A DNA stretch of 64,000 nucleotides from Bacteroidota bacterium (GCA_020444415.1 JAHLLA010000007.1:1-64000); one strand, 5' to 3'; shown: positions 16,300 to 26,222, counted from the stretch's first letter. Program-made: numbers and translations. Notes: generated by a model from the sequence alone, not told the origin.

Positions 16300-19068
16300 C
16301 TAATATGCTTTTATAAATACTTTTTCTGAGTATACATTTTTATCAGTTAGTACCCTTACGGCATAATAGCCCGTAGTCATATTGACATCAATTTTGTTTA
16401 GCTCCTGTATAGGTACTTTTGATCTTAAAATCTCCTGCCCTAACATGTTATATACACTCATTTCTTTTATTTCTTCATTGGAATTATTCAATATGTAAAC
16501 TGAATTACCCGAGGAATAGATTTTTACTTTATCCGCTGCGCTGTTTTCATCAACTGCGTTTGGTAAATAGCTGGGTCCGAAAAAGTGAATTACAAACCGG
16601 TCGTGCGCATCATCAGGTGATGCTGTAAAAGAATACATGTGATGATCTTCTGCAATCTTTACAGATGACCTTTCACCAATATTATTTTGATTGATTTGTT
16701 TATCCTCAAGCCATATTTCTGCACCAGGGTCAAAACTATCCATTCCAGAAAAATCAAATGTGTATGTGCCATCATAACCGCATTGAAAATGAACGGGCAC
16801 GCTTACAACTTCTTCCTGGTAGTATTTCTTTGCATCTAGCGCATTAATGGCGAGTTCGGTGCCGTCGTCTGCAATGCTTCGAATCATGGTGGCGCCTGAA
16901 CTATAACTTTCCCATTTTTTAGCTTCCAGGTTATTATCATATCCCATGGTAGCTTCGGGAAGAAACATAACATATAATTCATCCTTAAATCCATATTCGC
17001 CGCCATAAACTTCTAGCTTAAGTCTGTTGGTTATTAATTCCCGGAATGCATCTGTGCTATTATGCACCCTTAATGTTGTGTCGAAAGTTATAGTACCTGA
17101 CTGAATTGTTTCAACAAAGAATCCTTGCCCCACTTGAAGAAACTGCTGACCTCCGGTACCATTTACTCTTGTAATCCAATTACCTGTAACTGAAGCATCA
17201 TATATATAATACTTATTATTTATAATATTTTCATTATTTCCTAAGGAAGCAAAAGCATCGAAGTCGATAGCAGAACTATAAGGGTTACTTATTAATTCCA
17301 GATTATTATTTGCCGTACTTTGTGCATTATATGTTATTGGATCATAATTTATTTTACCCACCATTTCGATGGTACCTGTCCCAGCTTCATAATTTGATAA
17401 TGACAGTCCATTACCTAAAGCAACACCATAGTCAAAAGGCCATACATTTACCCAGGGTTGTCCATTATCCGGGTCAATCGAAGCATCCCACTCAAAAGCA
17501 TAAGTATCAAGTGTAGTCATATCAAATTGCTGCAGGCGAACCCCATTGTTATATCCGGTTGCTGTATCTTCAACTGTTGGACCAACAAAGTGCATATAGT
17601 AATCACCAATACTTCCTGTAACAAATGTCTGTACTTTAGCTGTACCGCCGTTACTGTATAATATTTCTCCATGATTAATGAAAGAACCAACGCCATTGGC
17701 ATCAGCTTCAATGATAAGTGCTGAGTCTCCTTTGATTGATGTAGTATATTTTGTGTCTACCCATCCGCCGCTTTTAATTCGCAATCCCGTATCACCTAAA
17801 ATATTTAAAGGAGCAATCCAGCCTATTGAATCACCTCCAATTTCTAACAAACCATCTGAGTATACACTGACATTGCTAGATCCAGAAATATCTAAATAAC
17901 CCTGTGTTTGCAGGAGTACTCTTTCAGTTGAGTTTAAACCGTACATCCACTCAATTCTTCCTCCATCAACCACCGAAATATCCTGGCCAACGGCAACAAG
18001 TTCAGTAGGATTTGTTTGCCTTGTATAACGCGGGTAGCACCCACTTGCATTATCAACATTCGGAATGATACAATCATCATAAATTCCGGGGGGTGTTGCA
18101 GCAGGACTGCTTTCGCCGCCGCAGCCGTTGTTCCAATTGGCGCCATGATTCCAACTATAATCATCATATCCATCAGAACCTCTTCCTCCAACCCATCGAT
18201 AACCATGAATATTTGTTGGAATATCTAACCAGGGAGCACCCATTGGATCAGTTTCGGGCATGGTATCCAGTAAATGAACGACACCTCCAACTTTCATAAT
18301 AGGATCAATATCCTTTGGGGAATTTCCAAAGTGATTCTCATTGGGAACAATTAAAAATTGACCCTGGGGCTCATGATCACCAGGTGTTCTGGGAAATACT
18401 TGTAATTGTACAATTGTCATCCACTTTCCATAAATCCATGGTTCGGGTGGTGCAAATTGGTTTGTGCCATTTATTAATTCAAAGTTTCTAAAGTCCCAGC
18501 CACCATCTCCACCATAATTATGAGGGATTGGGCTGCTATTTTGAGTAATGTGATATGGGTTCACATCTGCACATGCTAGGTCAAGGTCAATTTTATTTCC
18601 ATTAATAATCACTTTATTCCACATGATACCGAATTCAATATCTTGGATCTTATTAGTACCACTTGGCAGATCTCCTGAATTAACTCTTACTTGCACATTT
18701 ATATAATGAGAAGCTTCATCTTCATTAATCCCAATTTCGTATTCTGGCCTAACTTTTATATAGTCATTTTTAGTAATAGTGGTGGTTCCGAAACCGCCAG
18801 TTAAATTGAGTGTTACAGTATATTTCTTAAATTCATTAAATTTTACTTCTGGTACTTCCGATTCCGAATTTGTTCCATTCACATAACTTACAGTTGTTGG
18901 TGAAAATGACCAAGAGTAATTTACATCTGACGAAATGAGTGTGGGTGTAAATGTTACAATTAGATCAGGTGTCGGTGTTGTGTGATTAGCTTGAAAATCA
19001 ACAATGATCTGGGCTACGGAAGAATAACCCAGTAAAATCAGAATTGTTAAAACGTAAATCTTTTTCAT
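16300..19068 (-). CDS. Large secreted protein with N-terminal PKD-like domain and T9SS sorting domain
   Basis: 922 residues. A signal peptide (1-19) is followed by a PKD-like domain (about 20-110: VDFQANHTTPTPDLIVTF). A middle region has many Gly/Asp/Trp-rich stretches such as SWNHGANWNNGC, found in large T9SS surface proteins of unknown fold. The C-terminus (840-922, YNMLGQEILRSKVP ... EKVFIKAY) is a T9SS sorting domain. No enzymatic motif is recognised. It is transcribed in the same direction as the following HYR-repeat gene, with a 279-bp gap containing a short hairpin (16193-16214) and a G8 tract, so the two are probably separate transcripts. Confidence 0.85.
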   Translation of the reverse strand: MKKIYVLTILILLGYSSVAQIIVDFQANHTTPTPDLIVTFTPTLISSDVNYSWSFSPTTVSYVNGTNSESEVPEVKFNEFKKYTVTLNLTGGFGTTTITKNDYIKVRPEYEIGINEDEASHYINVQVRVNSGDLPSGTNKIQDIEFGIMWNKVIINGNKIDLDLACADVNPYHITQNSSPIPHNYGGDGGWDFRNFELINGTNQFAPPEPWIYGKWMTIVQLQVFPRTPGDHEPQGQFLIVPNENHFGNSPKDIDPIMKVGGVVHLLDTMPETDPMGAPWLDIPTNIHGYRWVGGRGSDGYDDYSWNHGANWNNGCGGESSPAATPPGIYDDCIIPNVDNASGCYPRYTRQTNPTELVAVGQDISVVDGGRIEWMYGLNSTERVLLQTQGYLDISGSSNVSVYSDGLLEIGGDSIGWIAPLNILGDTGLRIKSGGWVDTKYTTSIKGDSALIIEADANGVGSFINHGEILYSNGGTAKVQTFVTGSIGDYYMHFVGPTVEDTATGYNNGVRLQQFDMTTLDTYAFEWDASIDPDNGQPWVNVWPFDYGVALGNGLSLSNYEAGTGTIEMVGKINYDPITYNAQSTANNNLELISNPYSSAIDFDAFASLGNNENIINNKYYIYDASVTGNWITRVNGTGGQQFLQVGQGFFVETIQSGTITFDTTLRVHNSTDAFRELITNRLKLEVYGGEYGFKDELYVMFLPEATMGYDNNLEAKKWESYSSGATMIRSIADDGTELAINALDAKKYYQEEVVSVPVHFQCGYDGTYTFDFSGMDSFDPGAEIWLEDKQINQNNIGERSSVKIAEDHHMYSFTASPDDAHDRFVIHFFGPSYLPNAVDENSAADKVKIYSSGNSVYILNNSNEEIKEMSVYNMLGQEILRSKVPIQELNKIDVNMTTGYYAVRVLTDKNVYSEKVFIKAY

Positions 19069-19363
19069 CTTTTCAATTTTAGTTTCCCTTAGTTTAACTT
19101 TTAATAATCAACTGATTACCAAAAACTTGTAGTAAGTTTTTCAGAATAGGAGTTTGATGAAATTTGTCGTTAATCTAATTTGCTTGTAACTAAGATTAAG
19201 ACAGCTTGAAAAGCATGTTTTCTAATTGGCAATGGTTGTTTGCTTAGTTTTCACTGTAAAATCTAACTAAACTAAGAACAAATATAATAAATTTTTACTG
19301 AAAGTCAAGTGTTTAACACATTATTAACATATAAAAAAAGAAAGGTTACACTTTTATAAGTGC

Positions 19364-20986
19364 TCACCTTATTGATTTAAGAAAATCCGGCTTCTTTCTA
19401 TGCAAAGTGAGTTGCTCATATGCGTATGCCAGTTTCAATAAAGTAGGTTCGCTCCATGCTTTGCCAATAAATGACATGCCAATGGGCAATTCGTGAATAA
19501 AGCCAGCCGGAACAGTGATGCTCGGATAGCCTGAAACAGCTGCCAGATCAGAACTTCCACCGATGAAATGATCGCCGTTCAGCCAATCGATGGTCCAGGC
19601 AGGGGCATTGGTCGGAGCGATCAGGGCATCCAGCTTATGTTCATCCATAACCTGGTCTATGGCATTCTGGCTTAATTCCTTTGAAGTCTTCAAAGCGGTC
19701 TGATACTCCTCCTCGTTCAATGCGCCTTTCACACTGGCGTCAATAAAAATTTCCTGGCCAAACCAGGGCATCTCAATATCAGCAAAAGATTTATTAAATA
19801 CGATGATGTCATTCAGGTTTCTAACTTTTGCATTCGGGTGGTCTTTCAGATATTTATTCAAATCATGTTTTAGCTCGTATAATAAAACAGTCCATTCCGC
19901 ATCACCCCATTTTTGGCGATCATCAGCGCATTCCACTTCAATAAGTTCTGCACCAATTCGCTTCATAAATTCATACTGTTCATTAAGGAGTTTGTCTACA
20001 TTAGGATCAAATCCGTGAAAATCCCTGATAATACCGATTCTGCTCCCTTTCAAGCCGTCTTTTTCCAAAAACCGGGTATAATCCTTGTGCAAATTACCAT
20101 CGCTTGTTACACTGGCATCATCATATTTGTCGATACCTGTTAAAGCACCTAATAAAATTGCGGCGTCTTTAACAGTTCTGGCCATGGGGCCGGCTGTATC
20201 CTGGCTGTGCGAAATGGGAATAATACCATGCCTCGACCACAGACCTAATGTGGGTTTTATGCCAACGATGCCATTTATAGCAGCGGGACAAACAATGGAG
20301 CCATCCGTTTCGGTGCCTATACCTATCGTACATAAATTAGCTGACACGGCTACTGCTGTTCCTGAAGTCGATCCACAGGGTGTACGGTCGAGTACATATG
20401 GATTTCGAACTTGCCCTCCCCGGCCGCTCCATCCACTGCTTGACCGAGTTGACCTGATATTGGCCCATTCACTTAAATTTGATTTGCCTATTAAAACCGC
20501 ACCTGACTTCCTCAGTTGGCTTACAATAAAAGCATCCATCTCCGCTTTAAATTCTTCAAGGGCAAGCGATCCTGCAGTTGTATGCATTTTATCACCTGTG
20601 TCAATATTATCTTTTATAATGACAGGTATGCCGTGTAAAGGTCCGCGGAATGAACCTTTTTCTCGCTCTTTGTCCATTTCTCTGGCAATCTCTAGTGCAT
20701 CAGGATTGATTTCAATCACCGACCGTAGTTCAGGCCCACTGTAATCGATTTCATTTATACGGTCGAGGTATTTCTGTACAATTTCTTCAGATGTAATTTC
20801 ACCTGTTTCCATCATATTCTTTAGACTTTCAATGGTTTCTTCATCCAGGTCGGCATCTGTGGATATATTTGACGGGGTGGATGCAGGCTCTTTTTTACGG
20901 GCATCAGGAGCACACGCTGCCAATGGATTAAGGGCAATGGCACCACTTCCCATGGCAGCATATTTTACAAAATCTCTTCGTTTCAT
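19364..20986 (-). CDS. Amidase (amidase signature family), exported
   Basis: 540 residues. The N-terminus MKRRDFVKYAAMGSGAIAL is a Tat-like signal ending near LAACAP, where Cys25 could be a lipidation site. The amidase-signature Ser-cisSer-Lys triad is complete: Lys125 (PVIIKDN), cis-Ser206 (PCGSTSG) and nucleophile Ser230 (TETDGSIVCPA), with the usual 24-residue spacing between the serines. These enzymes hydrolyse amide bonds; this is not the GatA subunit, because it is exported and no gatB/gatC lie nearby. The substrate cannot be told from sequence. It is a single gene, divergent from the lipoprotein pair. Confidence 0.9.
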   Translation of the reverse strand: MKRRDFVKYAAMGSGAIALNPLAACAPDARKKEPASTPSNISTDADLDEETIESLKNMMETGEITSEEIVQKYLDRINEIDYSGPELRSVIEINPDALEIAREMDKEREKGSFRGPLHGIPVIIKDNIDTGDKMHTTAGSLALEEFKAEMDAFIVSQLRKSGAVLIGKSNLSEWANIRSTRSSSGWSGRGGQVRNPYVLDRTPCGSTSGTAVAVSANLCTIGIGTETDGSIVCPAAINGIVGIKPTLGLWSRHGIIPISHSQDTAGPMARTVKDAAILLGALTGIDKYDDASVTSDGNLHKDYTRFLEKDGLKGSRIGIIRDFHGFDPNVDKLLNEQYEFMKRIGAELIEVECADDRQKWGDAEWTVLLYELKHDLNKYLKDHPNAKVRNLNDIIVFNKSFADIEMPWFGQEIFIDASVKGALNEEEYQTALKTSKELSQNAIDQVMDEHKLDALIAPTNAPAWTIDWLNGDHFIGGSSDLAAVSGYPSITVPAGFIHELPIGMSFIGKAWSEPTLLKLAYAYEQLTLHRKKPDFLKSIR

Positions 20987-21043
20987 ATTTGTTGTTTTTG
21001 GGAATTAAAAGATACAAAAATGTGAGGTTCATTTGCGAAAAAC

Positions 21044-21073
21044 TTGACTTTTATTAAAAATTGTTTATATTTG
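21044..21073 (+). promoter_or_regulatory. Consensus Bacteroidota promoter, lipoprotein pair
   Basis: TTG (21044-21046), a 19-bp spacer and TATATTTG (21066-21073) match the Bacteroidota consensus exactly. The predicted start near 21080 lies about 290 nt before the first lipoprotein ATG, implying a long leader. Confidence 0.7.
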
Positions 21074-21370
21074 AGGTTCTTACAAAACGTGCTAATTATG
21101 TAACTTATTGATAATTAATACGTATTAAGAAACATGAAAAACAACAAAACAAGAAATCAATTCACTTCAGACTATTATTATTGGATAGATAGTCCATTAT
21201 AAAATGGGGTATTCTATGGATAAATTTTATTAAAAAGTCTGTTACTTTCTCTGAATAATTCCTAGTTTTTTTGTTTTTCGATTAGAACTGAAAAGATTCA
21301 ATTGTTTAACATATAATGTTTTACCGGTAATTAAATCATTATTTAATTAAACCTTTTAAAACTAAGAGTT
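21074..21370 (+). other. Long 5' leader of the lipoprotein pair
   Basis: Roughly 290 bases between promoter and ATG with no recognised gene. It holds a possible 22-codon ORF (21134-21202), a small hairpin CCATT/AATGG near 21194-21206, and AT-rich sequence up to the start codon. No known riboswitch was recognised. Confidence 0.4.
21134..21202 (+). CDS. Possible 22-residue leader ORF
   Basis: ATG at 21134 opens a 22-codon frame ending at TAA 21200-21202, with the notable tail SDYYYWIDSPL. It starts about 55 nt after the predicted transcription start and precedes the lipoprotein gene. Coding status is unproven; a frame this short arises by chance in AT-rich DNA. Confidence 0.22.
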   Translation: MKNNKTRNQFTSDYYYWIDSPL

Positions 21371-22630
21371 ATGAAAAATCTTTTTTTGGTAATGCTTGCA
21401 GCTTTAACCATGTTAAGCTGTCAGAAACAGCAAACCGTTGAACAAGCAAAGGAAACTGATCTTGGATACGGAGCATTCAAATACGGCGAAGTCGTTCACA
21501 CGCTTTACGCGGGAAAAACGATTGACGTCGGTACAGTAACAGTAGGCATAGATGATAATTCGGATTACATCTATGTGAAGTTTGAAACAATACCGGGATG
21601 GTATATTGAAGAAACCCATGTTTTTGTTGGCCCTGAGGGAACTTCGATACCAGTTAACAAACCTGGAAACCCTAAAATTGGACACTTCCCGTTCAGCACG
21701 GACCATCAAAATGGGGATGGTACCAATGTGGTCACTTATCCAACAATTGCTTACTCATTAAACCAAGCTTTTGTGGTAGCTACGCATGCCTCTGTATATA
21801 ATGACATTGGACAGCAGGAAACTGCCTGGGGTTACAATGATGGAGATCCCTCGACAAATACAAATTTCTCAGGTAAAAGATGGGGCTGGTTCCAGAGTTT
21901 TAGCTATAACGGGACACCTCCTGTTGCAACGAATCTATTCTATATGCTTCAATATGATGATCTCATGCAACTCCTGTCAATTTATCAAATTAACCTGGTA
22001 GATGATCTATCAGACCTTATTTCGCAGGAACCATTCGATGCCGGAAGCGACGGTGTATTAGGTGCATCATGGAATCCACAGAGCAACATATTCGCTTTTG
22101 TGTCAAATACGGGTACTGAATTATGGGCCATTGATTTTGATTATGATCAGCCCGCGTACTTTCTAGGTAACATAAGTGGAGTTGCACAAACTGGTTCGTT
22201 TGTAGGTGATGTTTATTATTATATAGACCAGGATAACAATGTACATGCAGTTAGTCTGGATAATGCGATGACTTATATATTGGATGATCAGGTAGTTGGA
22301 TCAATCGACACATTCTTTGATATTGTTGACATTACAGCGAGTCCGGATGGTGAATCATTTTATTATCTGGTAAATAATGGCATTGATAATGAAGTGTGGG
22401 TATATGATATAAATGCTGGAACAACATCTTCATTCGCTAACCTGGGAACAGGAAACTTCCAAATTGCATTTGATGCCGATGGTGTATTGTATGCACTTGA
22501 AATAACACCCTCTCCTGGAATTACAATTCATGTATTCAATGAAGAAACAGGTGAGTTTGATGATACAAATGATTCAGGTGATGTAACGGATCCGGGTGTT
22601 GGAGATATAACACCGGGACCTGGTATATAA
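21371..22630 (+). CDS. Lipoprotein of unknown function, paralogue 1
   Basis: 419 residues with a lipoprotein signal peptide ending in MLSC (Cys17). Residues about 30-160 form a conserved module with FKYGEVVHTLYAGKTIDVGTV, GWYIEETHVFVGPEG and PVNKPGNPKIGHFPF. From about 200 to 400 the sequence has beta-propeller-like repeats (ASPDGESFYYLVNNG, ELWAIDFDYD). The end is a Gly/Asp-rich tail. No family name is recognised and no catalytic residues are evident. The following gene at 22815 is a clear paralogue with the same layout, so this is a tandem duplication. A consensus promoter lies about 300 bases upstream. Confidence 0.8.
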   Translation: MKNLFLVMLAALTMLSCQKQQTVEQAKETDLGYGAFKYGEVVHTLYAGKTIDVGTVTVGIDDNSDYIYVKFETIPGWYIEETHVFVGPEGTSIPVNKPGNPKIGHFPFSTDHQNGDGTNVVTYPTIAYSLNQAFVVATHASVYNDIGQQETAWGYNDGDPSTNTNFSGKRWGWFQSFSYNGTPPVATNLFYMLQYDDLMQLLSIYQINLVDDLSDLISQEPFDAGSDGVLGASWNPQSNIFAFVSNTGTELWAIDFDYDQPAYFLGNISGVAQTGSFVGDVYYYIDQDNNVHAVSLDNAMTYILDDQVVGSIDTFFDIVDITASPDGESFYYLVNNGIDNEVWVYDINAGTTSSFANLGTGNFQIAFDADGVLYALEITPSPGITIHVFNEETGEFDDTNDSGDVTDPGVGDITPGPGI

Positions 22631-22677
22631 AAAGTTAAAGTTGATTAAAGTATGTTAAATATTTATCACTGGGAAGT

Positions 22678-22717
22678 ACAGTCAACACTTGATCAAGGGA
22701 AATTAAGTGTTGACTGT
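22678..22717. terminator. 13-bp inverted repeat between the two paralogues
   Basis: ACAGTCAACACTT (22678-22690) and its exact complement (22705-22717) flank a 14-nt loop. Only TTT follows on the plus strand, so it may be a partial terminator, a processing site or an mRNA-stabilising hairpin between the two lipoprotein genes. Confidence 0.5.
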
Positions 22718-22814
22718 TTACCTCTAAAAATAGAAATATATGTAAAATGATGACAATCAAGAACAAGAATCTTTTCTTGTAACAAGCAATTATTAACAAC
22801 AAAAACAAGCAATT

Positions 22815-24053
22815 ATGAAAAACATTTTACTTTTTATCGCTACGGCGCTAATAATTATTAGCTGTCAAAAGCAAATCCCTATTGAAAATGAAAAAGTAAC
22901 AGATCTTGGTCTGAGTTCATTTAAATATGGAGAGATCGAACATACCCTGTTTGGTGGGCAAACCATCCCGGTTGGAACCGTAACGATTGGCGTTACAGAG
23001 GACGGTTTAAATAACATATATATCAAGTTCGAAACTGATCCGGGTTGGTACATTAAAGAAACACACGTTTTTGTAGGACCCGAAGGCAGCAGCGTTCCGG
23101 TAAATAAACCGGGTAATCCTAAAATCGGACATTTCCCATTTGGTACAGATCATCAGTATGGCGATGGAACTACTATGGTGACCTACCCAACGATTCCATA
23201 TGTAATAAATAGCGCGTTTGTGGTGGCTACCCATGCCGTTGTTTATTCAGATGATGGGCAGGAAGAAACTGCATGGGCCTATAATGAAGGAAATTCTACC
23301 CGTTTCTCTGGTAAGAGATGGGGATGGTTCCAAAGTTATACATGGGATGGCCAATTACCGGCACAGTCTAATTTATTGTATTTAACACAGTATGATTCGG
23401 ATGGCATCTTACACATATACCAAGTAAACCTGGATACGGGAGAGGTGATTGAAATTTCGCAGGAAGAGTTCTTAGCCGGACTGGGAGGCGAAATTGACGG
23501 CGCTTCATGGGATCCAGCATCAAATCAGTTCTTTTTTGTGTCTGAATCAACGAATGAACTTTGGGTGAGTGATTTTGACCAGGATATCCCTTCAATTTTA
23601 GTGGGAACCCTCGAAGGTATCGCTATTGATGGAACCTATTTAGGCGATACTTACTATTATATTGATGTAAATAACCAGATTTGGTCGGTGACATTTGATG
23701 TTGATATGAACATGATTCAAACCCAGATTGGTTCTATTGATGCGGATTTGGATGTTGTGGATATTGCAGCGAGTCCTGATGGCCAGGGAATCTATTTTGT
23801 TGTAAATAACAATGGCATTTCGGAATTGATCATTTATGATTTAAATAACGGCATTTCATCGCAGGTTTCGAGCCTTGGTAACAACGAATTTCAAATCGCA
23901 TTTGATGAAGATGGTGATTTACATGCTATTGAACAAACACCCGAAGAAGACAATAGTATTATTCATGATGTAAATGAAGATACGGGTGAAATAGATAATT
24001 CGACAGATGTGGATGTGGATGTAGAAGATGTTGTCGTTGGGCCTAGAATTTAG
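22815..24053 (+). CDS. Lipoprotein of unknown function, paralogue 2
   Basis: 412 residues. A lipoprotein signal ends in IISC (Cys17). It is collinear with the previous gene: FKYGEIEHTLFGGQTIPVGTV, GWYIKETHVFVGPEGSSVPV and KPGNPKIGHFPFGTDHQ are almost shared, and the propeller-like part (AASPDGQGIYFVVNNNG) also aligns. The tails differ (an Asp/Val repeat DVDVDVEDVVV here). Divergence is spread along the whole length, so the duplication is not very recent. Function unknown; probably outer-membrane attached. A strong terminator follows. Confidence 0.8.
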   Translation: MKNILLFIATALIIISCQKQIPIENEKVTDLGLSSFKYGEIEHTLFGGQTIPVGTVTIGVTEDGLNNIYIKFETDPGWYIKETHVFVGPEGSSVPVNKPGNPKIGHFPFGTDHQYGDGTTMVTYPTIPYVINSAFVVATHAVVYSDDGQEETAWAYNEGNSTRFSGKRWGWFQSYTWDGQLPAQSNLLYLTQYDSDGILHIYQVNLDTGEVIEISQEEFLAGLGGEIDGASWDPASNQFFFVSESTNELWVSDFDQDIPSILVGTLEGIAIDGTYLGDTYYYIDVNNQIWSVTFDVDMNMIQTQIGSIDADLDVVDIAASPDGQGIYFVVNNNGISELIIYDLNNGISSQVSSLGNNEFQIAFDEDGDLHAIEQTPEEDNSIIHDVNEDTGEIDNSTDVDVDVEDVVVGPRI

Positions 24054-24143
24054 TAGAGATGTTAACAGTAATTAAAATTTAATTACAAAGGCATAAACAC
24101 CCCAAGCTGTCTCAAACACGGGTTTGCTTGTTGTAATTTTTCG

Positions 24144-24187
24144 GTGCCGGAATGAATCAGTAAAAGGTGATTTCCGGCACTTTTTTT
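24144..24187 (+). terminator. Rho-independent terminator after the lipoprotein pair
   Basis: GTGCCGGAA (24144-24152) pairs with TTCCGGCAC (24172-24180) across a 19-nt loop and is followed by seven T (24181-24187). The T run overlaps the stop codon of the convergent lipoate ligase gene. Confidence 0.85.
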
Positions 24188-24815
24188 ATGAGCTTAATTC
24201 TAATAGCAAAGCAGCGATTGATTGTTGAATTTTATTCGAAAGCTCAAAGAATGAAAATTCATAACCTTCGAGTTTCAGGGAAGTAACAAATTCGTTATGA
24301 TTCCGGCCCAGCCTGTAATCTGGTTCTTTTTTAGGATGTTTTAAATACAGTGAAATATTTTCAACAGGCTCAGAGATATTCATCACCGCATGGTAAAAAA
24401 GGGTCTGTTGTTTGCGGTAAATCGAAGAACCAAGTATTTTTTTTGCACCTATGGAAATATCGGAAATACCTTTGTTTCCAAGTTGCTTCACCCCCAATTC
24501 TGATAAAGCCTTAATGATTGAGTTGTTGATGAGCTTGAAATAATGATGTGTTTTTATTTCATTATGCAATGGCAGCTTTACTGAGATGACCAGTGTATTT
24601 GGTGACAAAATCACAGCTTCCCCGCCGGAAGGCCTTTTGTAGATTTCAATACCGTGTTTTTTTGCTATATCAGCATGAACAGAATCTTCAGTTACCCTAT
24701 TAGACCTCCCTAAAATGATATATGTTTTATCAGGTTGCCAGATCAGAAAATCCGATTTCTTATCTGAATTAAAGATAGAATAATCCTTAAGATCATACGA
24801 TTTGACCTCAATCAT
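24186..24815 (-). CDS. Lipoate-protein ligase A-like protein
   Basis: 209 residues, shorter than full LplA (about 330), so it is the catalytic domain without the C-terminal accessory domain. The LplA/LipB-fold motif YKRPSGGEAVILSPNTLVIS corresponds to the RRxSGGGAVYHDxGN lipoate-binding loop, and SIGAKKILGSSIYRKQQTL supplies the conserved GxKIxGSxQ lysine. It attaches lipoate, or transfers octanoyl/lipoyl groups, to E2 or H-protein domains. It is the last gene of the 2-oxo acid dehydrogenase operon, 11 bases after the E3 gene, so the adjacent E2 lipoyl domain is the likely target. Whether it is a ligase or an amidotransferase cannot be decided from sequence. Confidence 0.82.
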   Translation of the reverse strand: MIEVKSYDLKDYSIFNSDKKSDFLIWQPDKTYIILGRSNRVTEDSVHADIAKKHGIEIYKRPSGGEAVILSPNTLVISVKLPLHNEIKTHHYFKLINNSIIKALSELGVKQLGNKGISDISIGAKKILGSSIYRKQQTLFYHAVMNISEPVENISLYLKHPKKEPDYRLGRNHNEFVTSLKLEGYEFSFFELSNKIQQSIAALLLELSS

Positions 24816-24826
24816 ATGTAAGGAAT

Positions 24827-26179
24827 TTACTTATGGATGGCTTTGTCAACTGCTTCAAACCCTGCTTCCATAAATACTTCGGATATGGTTGGATGGGCAT
24901 GAACTGTCTGTGCAATATCATAAATGGTAGATTCAAGCTGAATATATGCCGATGCTTCCGCGATCATATCCGTAGCATGGGGAGCGACAATCTGAACGCC
25001 CAGCACTTCACCATATTTATTATCTGATAGAATGCGCACAAAACCTTCGTTGGTGCCCTCCGTCATGGCTTTTCCGTTTGCTGATAAAGGAAATTCACTT
25101 ACCTTGTAATCAGCGCCCTGTTCCTTTAATTCCGGTTCAGTAAAGCCAATTTGTGCCATTTCAGGAATGGAGTACATATTGATCGGGTATTTTTTCAAGT
25201 CCAGTTTTTGTTTGACGCCTTTGATTTTGTTCACCACATGCATGCCCTGGGCCGAACCAATATGTGCAAAACGGCTTTTTCCGTTTACATCACCCACTGC
25301 ATATACCTGGCTCACAGATGTCTGGCAGTCTTCATCGGTTTTGATGAAATCACTATCGAATTCAATATTAATATCCATAGCCGGGATAATGGCTTTTCGC
25401 GGACTTGCATTAATCAGCATCTCGCATTTGACGCTTTCGCCGTTTACTTCAATTTTATTGTTGGCATATCCTTTTACAAGATCGGACAAGGTTGTATTGA
25501 AGATGATCTCTATTTTTTCTTTCTTGAAAGTCTTTTTTAAGTACTCAAACAAATAAGGATCGGCAAGTGGAATCAGGTTATCAGTAGATGAAACAAGTGT
25601 TACTTTTTTACCCATGGTTTCAAATAACTGGGCCAGCTCAACAGCTACGGCATCATAACCAGCAACAACTATATTATCCGGAATTTCCCTGTCTGTAAAT
25701 AATTCATGTACATCCACCAATACATCTATTGTTTTTTCAGGTTTTGGTGAGTTGGCGCCGGTGGCAATAATGATATTGTCAGTTTCCAGGCTCCTGTTTT
25801 CAACGGTAACCGTATTTTTAGAGGTGATCTTTGCTTCTCCTTTAATAATCTCCACACCATTCTTTTTCAGTAGGAATTCAACACCACTTGTGAGCCTGGT
25901 TACAATCGTATCAGCTCTTTTTACGGCTTTTGAATAATTAAAAGAAAGGTTCTTTTTATCGACACCGTCAATACCGAATTTGGATGCATCTTTGGATATG
26001 CGTCTGAATAGTTTTGCACTTTCAATAAGCGCCTTTGAAGGAATACACCCCCAGTTGAGGCACATGCCTCCGATTTTAGCTTTTTCGATAATAGCGGTTT
26101 TTAGTCCCACCTGTCCGGCTCTTATGGCAGCCACATAACCTGCAGGTCCTGAGCCTATAATTATTACGTCAAATTTCAT
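24827..26179 (-). CDS. lpdA: Dihydrolipoyl dehydrogenase (E3)
   Basis: 450 residues, normal for E3. An FAD-binding GSGPAGYVAAIRAG (9-22) is followed by the redox disulfide in GGMCLNWGCIPSKA (Cys40, Cys45). An NAD domain and central domain with TSVSQVYAVGDVNG come next, and the C-terminal HAHPTISE holds the catalytic His/Glu pair. E3 reoxidises the dihydrolipoyl arm of E2 with NAD. It is fourth in the E1a-E1b-E2-E3-LplA gene order, 43 bases after the E2 stop. Confidence 0.96.
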   Translation of the reverse strand: MKFDVIIIGSGPAGYVAAIRAGQVGLKTAIIEKAKIGGMCLNWGCIPSKALIESAKLFRRISKDASKFGIDGVDKKNLSFNYSKAVKRADTIVTRLTSGVEFLLKKNGVEIIKGEAKITSKNTVTVENRSLETDNIIIATGANSPKPEKTIDVLVDVHELFTDREIPDNIVVAGYDAVAVELAQLFETMGKKVTLVSSTDNLIPLADPYLFEYLKKTFKKEKIEIIFNTTLSDLVKGYANNKIEVNGESVKCEMLINASPRKAIIPAMDINIEFDSDFIKTDEDCQTSVSQVYAVGDVNGKSRFAHIGSAQGMHVVNKIKGVKQKLDLKKYPINMYSIPEMAQIGFTEPELKEQGADYKVSEFPLSANGKAMTEGTNEGFVRILSDNKYGEVLGVQIVAPHATDMIAEASAYIQLESTIYDIAQTVHAHPTISEVFMEAGFEAVDKAIHK

Positions 26180-26222
26180 GTGTCGTATTTTTTAATTGAC
26201 TTATAAAATGTTAGGTCAATAT

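Noticed and set aside
20085-20744. 219-codon plus-strand ORF
   Set aside because: Entirely antisense to the amidase, whose catalytic motifs are intact; no domain in the antisense translation.
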